Positions 11,800 through 23,941 of a stretch of DNA of 64,000 nucleotides are shown here, piece after piece. The notes below the pieces were generated by a model, which saw only the letters and a program-made list of their open reading frames with translations, was not told the origin of the DNA and searched no databases. This DNA is from Cycas panzhihuaensis (taxonomy: Eukaryota; Cycadophyta). The translations under genes and the position numbers were made by a program. Numbering within the stretch: the stretch's first letter is position 1; every line of letters begins with the position of its first letter. The DNA is taken from the NCBI GenBank assembly GCA_023213395.1, contig CM041465.1, positions 68,765,741 to 68,829,740 on the forward strand. Reading direction: 5' to 3'.

Positions 11800-13270
11800 C
11801 ATCTAAAATGGAAAAAATCCATGGATGAAGAAATAAGATCTATTAATAAGAATAAAATTTGGGAATCAGTAGATGCTCCTATAAATAAACCCATTATTCA
11901 TTGCAAATGAATTTACAAAATAAAGGAGAAGCCAAATGGCTATGTTCAAAGATATAAGGTAAGACTGGTTGTGAAAGGCTATACTCAAACTAACAGTATA
12001 GATTATGAAGAAACGTTTTCACGAGCTCAAAATAATCAAAAGATCATACAATTTGATGTCAAAAGTACTTTCTTAAATGGAGATATAGTTAAAGAAGTCT
12101 ATATGCATCAACCAATGGGATATGTATAAAGTGGCTAAGAACATCTTATCTGCAAGTTAAAGGAGGCCCTATATGGATTAAAATAAGTGCCAAAAGTAAG
12201 GTATTCAAAGTTGGATCAACATCTATGATAAATAGGTTTGCATAGATGTGATTTGAATCACAATATTTATATTAAAACAAATAAATCTAATCAAATAACT
12301 ATGATTGTAGTTTACATAGATGACTTGATAGTTATAAGAGATGATGATGAAATGATATACCAAGTCAAACATCATATGGAAGACAAGCTTAGAATGATAG
12401 ATATAAGTCTACTCCATTATTTTCTAGGCCTTGAGATAAGCCAATAAAAATAATATATTTTTATATCTCATACAAAATATATAAAAAATCTTCTTCAAAA
12501 AATTAAAATGGAAGACTACAACAATTATGCCACTCCATTAGAAATAGGTTACATTATAAATAGAGATGATGATGATCAAGCTATACATGGAACATTGTAT
12601 AAATAATTGATAGGTAGTCTTATCTACCTAATAACCACAAGATTAGATATCTCATATTCAGTAGATATCCACAAGACTAGATTTCTCATATTCAGTAGGA
12701 GTTGTATCCAAGTATATGTAGCATCCAAAATTGCCACACTAGAAAGCTACCAAGAGAATCCTTAAATACATTAAAGGAACTCAAGCAATAGGTCTTAATT
12801 ATGCCTAAACCATAAATTATCAACTAATTAGGTATAGTGACTCTGATTAAGCTAGAGATAGGCAAGAAAGGAAATCTACAATAAGTTATTACTTCTTACT
12901 TAGATCTATAATTATCTCCTAGTATAGTAAGAAACAGTTAATAGTAGCTCTATCATCCATTAAAGTATAATACAAAGTAGTTGTAAGTGCTACTTGCAGA
13001 GGAGTATGGATCAAGCAACTACTTAAGGACCTAAAGTAGAAACAAGAGCAACCTACACCTATTTTTTATGATAACCAAAGTGTCATCAAATTAATAAAAA
13101 ACCTAGTATTTCATCTTGGAACTAAACATATTGAAGTCCACAATCACTTCATTTAGGAAAAAGTTTAAAATAAAGAAATAAACCTATTATACTACAACAA
13201 CAAAGAATAACTTATTGATATCTTCACTAAATCTCTTCTAAAGGACAAATTCCAATATCTTAGATAACTA
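11800..13270 (+). pseudogene. Element E reverse transcriptase and RNase H (broken)
   Basis: RT begins about 11800 (MDEEIRSINKNKIWE), passes the VVKGYTQTNSIDYEETF block and FDVKSTFLNGD, and has the active-site YIDD at 12313-12324. It then runs to LLHYFLGLEISQ. RNase H follows to about 13250, ending at DIFTKSLLKDKFQ. A short segment near 12650-12690 repeats itself (GATTAGATATCTCATATTCAG, then a second near-copy), a local duplication inside the coding region. Stops are mainly TAG and TAA. Confidence 0.85.
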
Positions 13271-13300
13271 CTTGTAGTTAAAAACAAAAGATAAAATATT

Positions 13301-13523
13301 AAGAGAGGGTATTATAGAAATATTAATGTTCTATCTTTTGTATATAAAGGTCCCTAAAGTAAAGTTGAGGGTTATCTATCCAACCCCTTTTTATGTACTC
13401 ATGACACATGGCTAACATGCATTGAGCCTTCTATATACACATGATGTATTTACAAAAGAGATATTCTCACCTCATTAATGAAGTGAATCATTGATTACTT
13501 TGATATTTCCATTTCCCTTGACA
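13301..13523 (+). repeat. Element E polypurine tract and probable 3' LTR
   Basis: The purine tract AAGAGAGGG at 13301-13309 follows the RNase H end. The LTR would start at 13310 (TATTATAGAAA, probably TG with G to A decay). A TATATAAAGG box lies near 13340. The right edge (ACA at 13521-13523) is a guess because no partner LTR is available for alignment. Confidence 0.5.
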
Positions 13524-14303
13524 CTTTAAATTTGATCTCTTTTTTACCAATTTTCTTTTTTACTCATCCCTCATCCAATTGAGTCTCCTTGAGGTGCATT
13601 GGGAGTGTTTATCCATGCAAATATACAAAACCATAATATCTAAAGTACCATATAAAAAGGAAACAAATAACGCATAAGGGTAATTAGGATGAATTTCTAT
13701 ACTCTCAACAAGGTAAGAAGGAATAATTCCATCCTTGTGGAAGCTTATTTAAATAAATCTCTTCTCTTCCCTTTAGGTATTTTATCATCTTAACTTTAAG
13801 TTTTTTAAATCATTTAGTTCCTTGAACTTGTTCATTAAATTTTTTTTAATAGAAGGAATACTGAGCTTTATATTAATTAAATAAAATAATATTTCATACA
13901 TACTATTGATCACATATAATAGGGTATGTATTTTAGAAATTAATGTTTACATATGATAAATTTATATTGGTGAGTTGTCAAGTCATTATGAGCTTAATAA
14001 CATGAATCACAAGAGTTACAAAAGTCCTTACTAGACTTGTGACATGTGTTAGGGTATTTACGAGTCTTAATTAAATCTTTATTAATCTCACTTATATTTA
14101 TATGTATAGAGGGTTGTATTTTGTATGAATTGAGAGGCATTCCTAATGAATGAAAATCAATTTTAGAAGGTAGACTATTTCTACCTAAAAACCTATGGCA
14201 TACTATTATTTTGTTCCCATTTGTTCCATTAAAGTTTCATTTGGTATTAGAGGTGGTTAGCACTAGTTATTGATAAATTTATCGACAGGTAGTTTGTGGA
14301 ACC
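13524..14303. other. Unassigned stretch with orphan LTR end and PBS-like site
   Basis: No coding was recognised. Near the right end, TGGTATTAGAG at 14242-14252 resembles a Met-tRNA primer-binding site on the plus strand. It is preceded by an LTR-like tail (about 14080-14240, including TAAAGTTTCAT). This suggests the 5' LTR edge of a further plus-strand element that A later interrupted. Its remainder was not found beyond A (37497 onward). The last five bases (14299-14303, GAACC) are the left target-site copy for A. Confidence 0.4.
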
Positions 14304-14595
14304 TGTAGAAAAATAAAATTAACATAAAATAATAATGAAAAAATATAAACAAACAAACAAACACCAAGATCATAATAGTACCCTTAAGATACGTTGGATT
14401 AGCATTACAATAATGTTACAACAACATGATAAAACATCATTCATATTTGATATTATACATTGAGTGTGTATTTATAATACACAACTTGACTATGTGTGGG
14501 ACCCACCATAAAATACCAATATCATAATATAACAAATTTACATAAATGTGCATTACAACTTTGCCTCATGAAGTATGAACCAAGATATTTGAACA
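14304..14595 (-). repeat. Element A 3' LTR
   Basis: It begins TGTAGAAAAATAAAATTA and ends TTTGAACA, aligning without gaps to 37200-37491. The adjoining CTTCCCC is the reverse complement of the polypurine tract. Confidence 0.9.
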
Positions 14596-14639
14596 CTTCC
14601 CCATAATGGATATTTAAGAAGACTCCTAATTCTTTTCTG

Positions 14640-15284
14640 AATCAATAATGCTTGAGCTTTGACAAGGCTTTGGTGAATATGTCTACAATCTAGTCTTTGG
14701 TTATGTAATATTGTAATTCAACTTTAGCTTCTTAAACTAGATCTCAAATATGGTGATGCTTGATCTCAATGTGTTTTATTCTACTATGCGACATTAAATT
14801 CTTCATCATTAAAATGGTACTTTAATTATCATAATGAATAATTGTAGGTCCACTTTGAGCTTGATGAAGGTCTTATAAGATTCTCCTAAACCAAATTACT
14901 TCTCACGCTACAACTTTAGTGGCTTTATACTCTACTTCCATCATAGATAATGATAGTATAGGTTGCTTCTTTATATGCTAAGAAATAATAACTAAACCTA
15001 TATTAAACATATATATTGATATTAATTTCCTATCTTTAATAACATTGGCCTAGTCAACATTAGAAAATCCAATCAACTTATACTCATTCAAAGATATAAA
15101 CTATAAACCATAATCTAATGTTCCTTTGATATATCTTAAGATATATTTTATTGCATTTCAATGCTTTTCCTTAGGATCAGACATGAATCTTAAAGTCAAA
15201 TTAACTGCATGGGATATATTAGGTCAAGTATTTGTTAAATAAATCAAACTTCTTATCAGTTAATAAAACATAATAGAATGATAA
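14640..15284 (-). pseudogene. Element A RT end and RNase H
   Basis: Reading right to left: LIRSLIYLTNT near 15270-15240, then RFMSDPKEKH, the block MMEVEYKATKVV (usual TTEAEY) near 14950-14915, EVIWFRRIL, and DIFTKALSKLKH near 14690-14650. These are the C-terminal RT and RNase H blocks of copia pol. LINE2 splits pol upstream of LIRSLIYL; the other side resumes at 21219. Some bases near 15263-15284 are duplicated at the far side as the LINE2 target-site copy. Confidence 0.88.
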
Positions 15285-15599
15285 TGAGGCTGAATTTGAG
15301 GACCGCCAGTGTATGAAGCTTAAAATAAATAGACCTAGATTCTCAGACTAAATCAGAGGACAAAATAGAAGGCCCCTTGAACTTCAGAGGTTGGATCTGT
15401 TGATGTATTAGTTAGCTATGCAAGGGAGAGAAGAGAGATGTGCCAGTTGTCTTCTCTATGGACTAGGTAAGAGCTTTATGATTTTTAGTAGTAGTACTTA
15501 TGATGGAATATTTTGTCATTATTGAATTTTTAGTGGTTTTTTCTTAATATTTAAAATTTGCAATGGATCAAGGAACTATGTCACTTAACTAGACCCATA

Positions 15600-16830
15600 G
15601 TCTTTCCTCGGGAAGAACTTACCTAGATGCCCCTTAAAAATAAGAAACTAGAATCTTGTGATAAAACCTCTATCAAGCAAGACTAGACTATTAGAATTCC
15701 TATTCCTAAGAAAATCTTGGAAAGAACATAAAAACACTGGGAGAATAGCATAGCAGATAAGTTTTTAGGACCTACACCTAGGCTTGATATCATAAGGAGC
15801 TGGATTAGAACTAGATGAAAAACAAGAAATTCAGTAGAGGTGATGGCCCTATTAAGGGGCTATATTTTATTCAAATTTGCTAACCAAGAGGATATGGTTA
15901 GCACTCTTTTGAAATCCCCTTAGGTCATTGGGAGAAAGGCTTTATTCTTGGAAAAGTGGCATCCAGATTTTGATCTTATGGTGTCAGTTATTAAGTAGGC
16001 ACTAATTTGGGTATAACTATCAAGCTTCCCCTTACGAGTATGGGACTTAGATGTTATAAAGGGGGCTGCTAAAGTAATAAGACCTCTTCTTGCTATTGAT
16101 TCAACTACTAAGAATAAAAGTAGGCTAATCAATGCCCGATTATGTGCATCGGTTAGATTTGACAAACCTCTTTTGGACAGTGTGAGGATAGAATCTGAAG
16201 ATTAGAGTAAAGAGAAACCCATGATCTGTGAAGCAAAAAATATTAGGTGTATTTCATGTAGAAGAATTAGCCACTTATCTTAGAAATTCCTAGGAGAAAA
16301 GATAGAAGATATAGAGAAGTAAGAGGAAGAAGATCCTCAAGCTACTTAAACGAATAAACTTAGCACATTACAAAATCAAGAGGAACAAGCTTGCCCATAA
16401 GAGGAGGCTGACAAAGAAAAGGTTGATCTTAACTTAGAAGAGGAAGATACACTTATGGAGGAGGGGGGGACTACCAAAAAGATAAAAGTATGGAAGAAGG
16501 GGATGATATTCTTCAAGAGGAATAAGAAAGGCCAGAGGAGGAGCATGTTGACCTAAGATAGGAGGCTTCAGGATTTTGAAGGTAAAAGAGAAGGACTCCT
16601 TGGAGGATCAAAGAGGATTAGGATATCATAAATGACCTGATGTAGGAATTGAAAAAAGAGTGGGAAGGCCTACTCTTGAGATGATAAGAGAGAGGGAGGC
16701 AGCTTCGTAAATAGATTAAGGCTATCAGAGAACTCTAAAGGAGGGGGGTTATGAGGGACCAAGATTGAGGGCTAGAGATGAAGTTAGAATGCCCCAAAAG
16801 GAAGAAGGAGGTGAAAGTTGGAGGACCATG
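15600..16830 (+). pseudogene. LINE2 ORF1 (nucleic-acid-binding protein, broken)
   Basis: The frame ENSIADKFLGPTPRLDIIRSW (about 15740-15805) begins the DUF4283-like N-terminal domain of plant LINE ORF1. Next come LLRGYILFKF and GRKALFLEKWHPDF, then RVWDLDVIKGAAKVI with related blocks. A zinc knuckle remnant CISCRRISHLS lies at 16248-16280, with the last Cys replaced by Phe (TTC, 16287-16289). An acidic, Glu-rich tail follows to about 16800. The protein would coat LINE RNA. The start codon is not certain; several stops interrupt it. Confidence 0.75.
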
Positions 16831-16838
16831 AGGAAGAG

Positions 16839-19800
16839 ATGAAGCTCCTCTCTTGGAATATTAGAGGGATAAATACTCCCTCTAAGCAAAGAGTTATGAA
16901 GGGCCATTATAAGAATCTAAAATCAGATATTCTATTCATGTAGGAAACCAAGTTGATAAAGGAAAACAAATCAATAGTTAAGGATAAAGTTTAGAGGAAG
17001 GCTAGTGGTGGATGGCCAACCAAGGTTAGGATGATTGGCAGTCATATAGAACCCAAAGGAGTAAATAGGGGAGCTCTGGTTCAGCTGAGTACTATATATC
17101 TATCTGAATCACATGTAAGAGGACTAATATATAATGACTGACCACAAATGTCTATGCTCCTACCTAAGTGGAAGGAAAGAAGATACTTTGGGAAAAGATT
17201 CTAAAGGAGCATAGAGAGTGGAAAGGGTTATGGTTGATTATAGGAGATTTTAATACAGCTATATCCATTGGTGAGAAGAAAGAAAGCCAGGAAGGATGGT
17301 CAAATAGTATATTAGATTTGGGTTCTTTTTTGTAGGAAGGTGGGCTAATGGATATCCCCCTTAAAGAAGCTAAATACAATTTGACAAATAGAAGGATAGG
17401 GAGACATCATATTCAAGTTAGACTAGATAGAATGCTAATCAATTATGCATGGGCCATTTGTTATAATAATATTAAATTGGAAGCTCTTCCAAAGATGATA
17501 TCAAACCACTCTCCTCTCTTACTAGATTTTTGTAACACTAGTAAGCATGTGGGGTTACCTTTCAGGTTTAAAATGATATGGCTAAGACACCCAAATTTGA
17601 GAAATTTAATTGAGGAATAGTGGAAAGTTCCAATAAGAGGGTGTGCCATGTACAATTTCTCGAAGAAATTAGATTGGATAAAAAGAAGGGTGAAAGACTG
17701 GAACAAAGAGGTTCACAGAAACATATTCGAAGTCAAGACCTAACTTGATAGGGAGTTAAAATTAGTTGAGGAAAGGATCCATGAGGAAGGTAGGTCCTAA
17801 GCATTGGACCGAATGGAAAGAGACCTCATTAATAATTTGGAGGAATTCTTAGTGAAGGAGTTGATTCACTAGAGGCAAAAATCCAGGGCTCTCTAGTTGG
17901 CCAAGGGGGATAGAAATATAATTTTTTTTCATATAATGGCTATGAAACATAAAGCCAATAATAAGATAACCAAGCTATATAATAGAGAAGGAAAGGAAAT
18001 TAGTGAAGAGGATGAAATGAAAATTATTGTAATAGATTATTTTAAGGAGTTACTTACTAAACTGGGTTTCCATGATGAAAAGGCAACAAAGGAGTTCATG
18101 AATGTCATTGCTAATGTGGTAAATGAGGAGTTGAATAGAATGCTAATGGCCCTTTTTACTATAGAGGAGGTTAAAAGAGCAGTTTTTTGCATGAAGAAGG
18201 AGAAAGCACCCAGGCCAGATGGTTTTCCCCTAAGTTTTTTTTAGGAATATTGGGATATAGTCAAGGATGATATGATGAAGGTAATGGAGGAGTTCTATGA
18301 GAATTGGAAGAGGTTGGGAGAGTGGCAAGCCACTTTCTTGGTGCTAATCTCGAAGAAGGAGGGAGTGAGTAGGATGGAGGATTTTTGGCTAATTAGTTTA
18401 TGTAATGTGAAATACAAAATTATAACTAAAGTTCTCATCAATAGACTCAAGGCGATACTTTCTGGAAGTATTTCCCCTAACTAAGATGGCTTTGTGAACG
18501 GAAGGCAAATCACTGATGGTATAATTATCATCCATGAAATGGTTCACTCAGCTAACTAGAGAAAAGAGCCAAGCATAATAATCAAAATTGATTTATCTAA
18601 AGCTTTCGATAGGGCTTCATGGGACTGCTTATTGGAATGCTTGAAAGATTTTGGCTTTGGAGAGAAATAGAGAGACTGAATAAAGATATATATAACAAAT
18701 CCTCAGTACTCGGTCATTGTAAATAGTATATCAACAAGTTTCTTCCCTATATTTAGAGGGTTGAGATAGGAAGACCCTGTATCCCCTTATCTCTTCATAA
18801 TTTTAGCTAAGTTGTTGTATAGGGCAATGGAGATGGCTAGGAGATCAAGGCTGGTCACTGGGATCAAGCCAACCTCTAGAGCTGAAAATGTAGTTCATCA
18901 TCAATTTGTTGATGATGATATATTCCTTAGGAAGGCTACTCTAAAGGAATCTCAGATGCTTAAAGAAGCTCTCGAGAAGTTTGAGAAAGCTATAAATTAC
19001 TAGATAAACTGGAGTAAAAGTAATATCTACTTTCTTTACACAAAGGAAAGGGTTCAGAAGAAGATTAGTATAATCCTTGAGATGCCTATTTATAAACTCC
19101 CAACTACCTATTCAAGTATGCCCTTGTTTATTAGGAAGATATCAAGGGAGTTATGAAACCATATAATAGACAGGATGTAGAGAAAGTTGGTTAGCTAAAA
19201 AGGTTCTCTCCTAAGCCTGGCCAGTAAGATTTAGTTGGTTACTGCTTCTCTTTAGAGTATCTTAGTTTATATGATGTTTATCTTCATGATCTCATTTAAA
19301 GTTATGTCCATATTGGAATCCATTTAGAAGCATTTCCTCTAGTCTGGGGTGGAGGAAAAGGATAGAATACATTTGGTGGACTGGAACAAAGTTTGCTAGC
19401 CTAAATGGGCGGGCAATCTAAATATCAAGAGACTACCCACTTTTAATAGTGCTCTAGTGGCTAAACTTAGTTGGTGATTAGTAAACAAAGAAGGAGGCAT
19501 ATGGGATAGAATTATATCCCAAAAGTATCTCCAAGGGAGATATCTCTTAAATGATAATTCTTTATCCTCCCTCAGATCGTTAGTTTGGAGAAGTGTGCTT
19601 TATTCTAAGCAGATGCTTGCCATAGGAGTGCTGTGGAAGCTAGGGGATAATAATTTTGTAAAGTTCTAGGAGGATGTATAGAGCATAGATCTACATCTCA
19701 AGCTCCAACCAGAATTGGGCCATCTGCAAGCTCCTTGGGAGAGGATCTACAGTACAAAGGTGAAGAATTACTGCGTGATCCAGGATGGGATAGCAAGGTG

Positions 19801-21026
19801 GAGAGAGTTTTATGAGCTTCTAGGGGGGCAGATCACTCAGGCCCACATTGAAGCTTTAAAAAAGAAAATTAACCAATTCTATATTCTAAGGAGAGTGAAG
19901 GAGGACTCAATGGTGTGGCCCTTATCCACTTTAGGAGAATACTCAGCAAAACAGGGATATCTATTTTTATGCCAAGAAAGGGGAGATTGAAAGCATTCAA
20001 TCTTGGACAAGGTTTGGAAAGTGGGTATGATTCCATAAATTGTTGTGTTATGGTGGTTATGTTTAAGGAACAAGCTTTTAATAGTGGATAACCTAAGCAA
20101 GAGGGGTTTTACAATGGCTAATTTGTGTGTGCTCTGCAGAGAAGATGAGGAGTTAGTAAATCACTTACTCCTTCATTGTTCATATTCCAAAAAGGTCTAA
20201 AAATTCATATGGACCTAATTTAAGGTTCAATAGGTGGCCTCTAGAACCCTCGAGGACCAGGTAACAGCTTGGACTAATCCCTTCAAATGCAAGACTTTGG
20301 CTTATATGTGGTGAATATTGCTACTAGTGATGATGTGGAATCTATAGAAAGAGAGGAATAGGAGGATCTTCTAGGATAGGTAAATGGATGAATACAGAAC
20401 TTACGAGATTATCAAGATCAGAACTAAGGAGTCAATAAAACCTAAAGAGGGGAAATATATTCTAGAAACTGAGAGGACTATATTAGAAATATGGGGGATA
20501 AGGTTCTGAATATTAAGAGATCTAAGGAAAAATTAGTGTTGGCTTCCCCCTTATAGAATCATGGGTAAAAATAAATTTTGATGGTGCCTCTAAAGGCAAT
20601 CCTAGTGAGGCTAGAGGAGGGGGCATCTGTAGAAACTTTAAAGGGGAAGTTAAGTGGGCTTTCACATATTATTATCGGAAGCAAACTAATCACAAAGATG
20701 AGATGTCAACCATGTAAAAAGTGGTGGATATGGCCATGGAGGAAGGCTGTGAGAAGTTGATCATTAAGGGGGATTCCTTAAATATGATTAACCTTCTTAA
20801 TGGGGAGGTGGACTCCAATTAGAGAGTGGTTATTTTAATTAGAGATATGTAGGATAAGATTAAGAGATAAGAGAATGTCTAAGTAAAACACATATATAGG
20901 GAGGCGAATGGAGTAGCAAATAAGCTAGCTAATTTGGGGGTAACCCATAAGAGGTCTAGGGTTTGGAGGGATGATGTTCCTAAGGAGATTATGAGTTTGG
21001 TTAAAGACAATTTGTCTAGGATGTAG
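16839..21026 (+). pseudogene. LINE2 ORF2: endonuclease, RT, zf-RVT, RNase H (broken)
   Basis: ATG 16839 opens MKLLSWNIRGINTPSKQ, the usual start of plant LINE ORF2 endonuclease. IIGDFNTAI lies near 17235-17262 and SNHSPLLL near 17503. The RT block KAPRPDGF is near 18205, FVDD is at 18905-18916, and SKAFDRASWDCLLE near 18597. The zf-RVT CVLCREDEELVNHLLLHC lies near 20128-20180. RNase H begins KINFDGASKGNPSEA (about 20572-20612) with its catalytic Asp kept, then GDSLNMI and REANGVANKLAN. Frameshifts and TAG stops break it. Domain order and length match LINE1. Confidence 0.93.
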
Positions 21027-21198
21027 TATTAGAGCTAGCTATTGGGCTTATTGTGATAGGTGGGGTTAGCTAGGTCTTCTAGGTGCTTTTAGCTAGGCCA
21101 TGGGCTTGTCATGGCCATTTTGAAGGCCAAAAGGTAGCTAGTGTAATAGGATTGGGGCCCTGGTAAAACCCCTTATATTTGTACCTAATCAAAAAAAA
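21027..21198 (+). other. LINE2 3' UTR and A-tail
   Basis: It contains GCCATGGGCTTGTCATGGCC and ends TACCTAATC then A8. It corresponds block by block to the ends of LINE1 and LINE3. Confidence 0.8.
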
Positions 21199-21218
21199 TA
21201 ATACCAAATAGAATTAAT

Positions 21219-22420
21219 CGAAGGAGATCCTCCATTTTTACTCAACTTCAATCCAACCTCAATAGGTGTAACACTAGCATTATAATCACCCATTTTGAAT
21301 TCTTCAAGATATACATTGCATACTTGCTTTGTGACATATGTATGCCTTTATCACTTTGCCATACTTAAATACTAAGAAAATAGTGTAATTGTCCCAATTC
21401 AGTCATCTTAAATTATGAACTCATATCTCTCTTAAATTCTTAGGCCATGTCAACATTATTTCCAATATGAATTATATCATCAACATATAGACCAATGATC
21501 AAAATGGAAATACTTGTAGTCTTTATGTACAAGTTTAGATTATAAGGACTCTTCTAAAACCCTTTATCTTAAAAGTACTTGTCAATCCTAGACTACCATA
21601 CTCTAGGAGCTTGCTTCAATCCATATAACACTTTCTTTAATTTGTAGACCAAATTTTCTTTCCATGGAATTTCAAAACCTTTAAGTTAGGACATATACAT
21701 TCCCTCATTAACATATCTATTAAGAAACATTAATTTAACATACATCGAATAAATTGACCAACTCTAATGTTTAGCCAAGTATTAAACACTCTTGATCATA
21801 TCCATCTTAGCTACTAGAGTAAAAGTGTCTTCATAATTAATACCTTCTTATTGTGCATATCCCTTTGAAATAGGTCTTACCTTGTATTTATCGATCAAAC
21901 TATTAGCCTTATACTTGGTCTTCAACATCCATTTTATTCTAATAACCTCCTTACCATCCGATAGTTCAACAAAATCCCATATTTGGTTCCTGTTAAGAGT
22001 ATCAAATTTAGCCTATATGGCTTGAACCCAATTTTTATCATTAGTTGCTTCTATAAATATATGAGGTTTATTATTTTACATCACTCATGCCATCAATGCA
22101 TAGTTCACTCTTACTTAAGACCTTGTTGTTCTTCTTTTAAAGTTAATATCGAGCATATCACATGCATTGTGACTTCTTACTACCTATTTTAGAGCTTGAC
22201 TTGTGCTTGTGCTAGGATCTTCACTTGAACTAGACATACTATGGCTTATTGTCAAGACTCTTCATCCTTATCCTTAACTTGTATTAAGACATAAGTTAGA
22301 ACTCGTACTTGGCTCTCCCTTTATATACTGAATAGGCTAAATCACAACTTATTTTCCTTTATCCATATCAATTTTATATATAGCATATTCATCAAAATTG
22401 ACCAGCTTTACTTACAAAGA
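21219..22420 (-). pseudogene. Element A reverse transcriptase
   Basis: Minus-strand translation gives copia RT in order: MKWMLKTKYKANSLIDKYK (about 21960-21890), GYAQ, the LVYKLKKVLYGLKQAPRVW block near 21650-21590, active-site YVDD at 21476-21487 followed by IIHIGNN, and QLHYFLSI. It then runs to SVTPIEVGLKLSKNGGSPS near 21270-21220, where LINE2 interrupts. Stops are scattered. The active-site residues are intact, although the frame is not. Confidence 0.9.
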
Positions 22421-22740
22421 ACTTTCTTATAAATGGGTCATACAAGCGATAAGCTTTTTATTCACTAGAGTAGCCTATGAAGATAGATTTCACACTCTTT
22501 CTCTCATGTTTCATTCTTCTTTTAGTAGGAACATGAGCATATGTTACATAACTAAAGACTTTTAAATTATTAACATTAAGCTTATATCTAGTCCAAGCCT
22601 TTTTAGGAGTTAAGTTTACTAGGGCCTTAGTGAAACTTCTATTTAATAAATACATAGTAATACTTATAACTTTAGCCCAAATTTCATCATATAATTCTTT
22701 AGCCTTAAGTATACATCTACCAATTTCTAAAATACTCCTT
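22421..22740 (-). pseudogene. Element A integrase C-terminal part
   Basis: The peptide contains YLLNRSFTKALVNLTPKKAW, then SYVTYAHVPTKRR and KSIFIGYSSE, typical of the copia integrase C-terminal half. It is joined at 22740 to the left LTR of B2; the N-terminal half resumes after B2 at 26402. The last five bases before B2 (22736-22740) are TCCTT. Confidence 0.9.
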
Positions 22741-23050
22741 TGAAGGAATGATGGATCTAGGGAATAAATCACTCACATGCACACAATGGCAATGGAGAAT
22801 AAAAAAAAGATAAAATAAGATATGAGAGTAAGCTTAGAGGTGAGAATGAATAATGACTCCCTCCTTGAAATTTTGTCTTTATTATTAAGGGTGAGCATTA
22901 GGGTTAGGATTTTCCTGCCTAATGACGTAAACCTAAAATTATATCTGAATGCCCATAAAGTATATTTCACTAAGAGACTAATGTTAACAATATATCCTAA
23001 GGTCACTTAATTAATCTACATAAATGACCTTAATATATTAACCTCTTTCA
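22741..23050 (-). repeat. B2 3' LTR
   Basis: 310 bp starting TGAAGGAATG and ending CTCTTTCA, collinear with the two 312-bp LTRs of B1. The next bases TTGCCCCCTTT are the reverse complement of the polypurine tract AAAGGGGGC. Confidence 0.93.
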
Positions 23051-23941
23051 TTGCCCCCTTTAATGGTGAAAGGTCAATTTAAGAAAATCTATTCTATGAG
23101 GTCTTCATTGAGTCTCATTATTACATTGAAATTTTAATCACATTTTTGTAGGAAAACCCTCATAGGGAATAAAAACCCACAGACTTTCTAAGATCTATAG
23201 CCCCTTTTATAAATCAAAATAGCTAAAGTGGCTCTTTGATGTAGCATAATAGCCAAGTAGCTTAAATGTGTAGCTTAATCTACTGAGTCTCTATATACCA
23301 TTTGGTCATCCCCTATGCCCTTTTGGGTTTTCACAGGTTTTGATTTTCTAAAACTAGTACAACCCTTATCCTTCTATGTCCACATGGGGTTTTCACAAAT
23401 AGGATAGAGTAAAGACTTACTCTTATTCTTCTATGCCCACAAGGGGTTTTCACGAATAGAATAAAGTATGATGATCATGTTGCCATCTTCTTTGATCAAT
23501 CGAAGATGGAGGCCCTAAGGTCGATCTACCTTCGAAACTATTCAAACTTCACTTGTTACAGTGGTTTGGTAAAGATATCAGCCACTTAATCTTCTATGGG
23601 TTAGTATTCCAGTTGAATTATGCCATCGTGAATAAGTTCTCTAATCTTGTAGACTTTCGTACTTATGTGTTTGTTATGATCATGGAATACAGAATTTTTT
23701 GCCATGTGGATTACTAATTGATTATCCACATGAAGGCCGATAGGACTTGTTTGGGTGATATTCAATGTTTCTAATAATTTTCTAAGCCATATCACCTCCT
23801 TGCTAATCTCATAAGTAGTAATGTATTCAACTTCAGCAGTTAAATCAACAACTATCTTTTGTCATCTAGATCTCCATGATATTGGTGTTGTTCCAAGAAA
23901 CGTTACATACCTAGATATAAATCTTCCTATATCTTTATCTC
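23051..23941 (-). pseudogene. B2 RNase H fragment and 3' untranslated part
   Basis: The minus strand at 23601-23795 encodes WLRKLLETLNITQTSPIGL and a VDNQLVIHMAKNSVFHD block, closely matching the B1 RNase H (30068-30250). Similarity with B1 runs from the LTR to 23941 (TATCTTTATCTC) and then stops abruptly where LINE3 begins. No catalytic core upstream of this point is left. Confidence 0.88.

Larger units (their letters stand above)
9046..13523 (+). mobile_element. Copia element E (plus strand), 5' LTR not found
   Basis: Gag, CCHC knuckle, protease, integrase, RT and RNase H follow in Ty1/copia order, ending in a polypurine tract and a probable 3' LTR. Stops are dense in every domain. Upstream of gag (9046-9172) there is no recognisable LTR or PBS. 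The flank continues across element D into 4699-4886 without an LTR there either, so the 5' LTR is lost or too decayed to see. Confidence 0.85.
15285..21198 (+). mobile_element. LINE2: near full-length L1-type LINE inserted in element A
   Basis: A 5.9-kb unit holds a 5' UTR of about 300 bp, ORF1, ORF2 and a 3' end with A run (21191-21198). It splits the copia A reading frame. Flanks share an imperfect repeat of about 15 bp: CATAATAGAATGATAAT on the left (about 15269-15284) and CCAAATAGAATTAAT on the right (about 21203-21217), as expected of target-primed reverse transcription. It is opposite in orientation to A. Multiple stops make it inactive. Confidence 0.93.
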
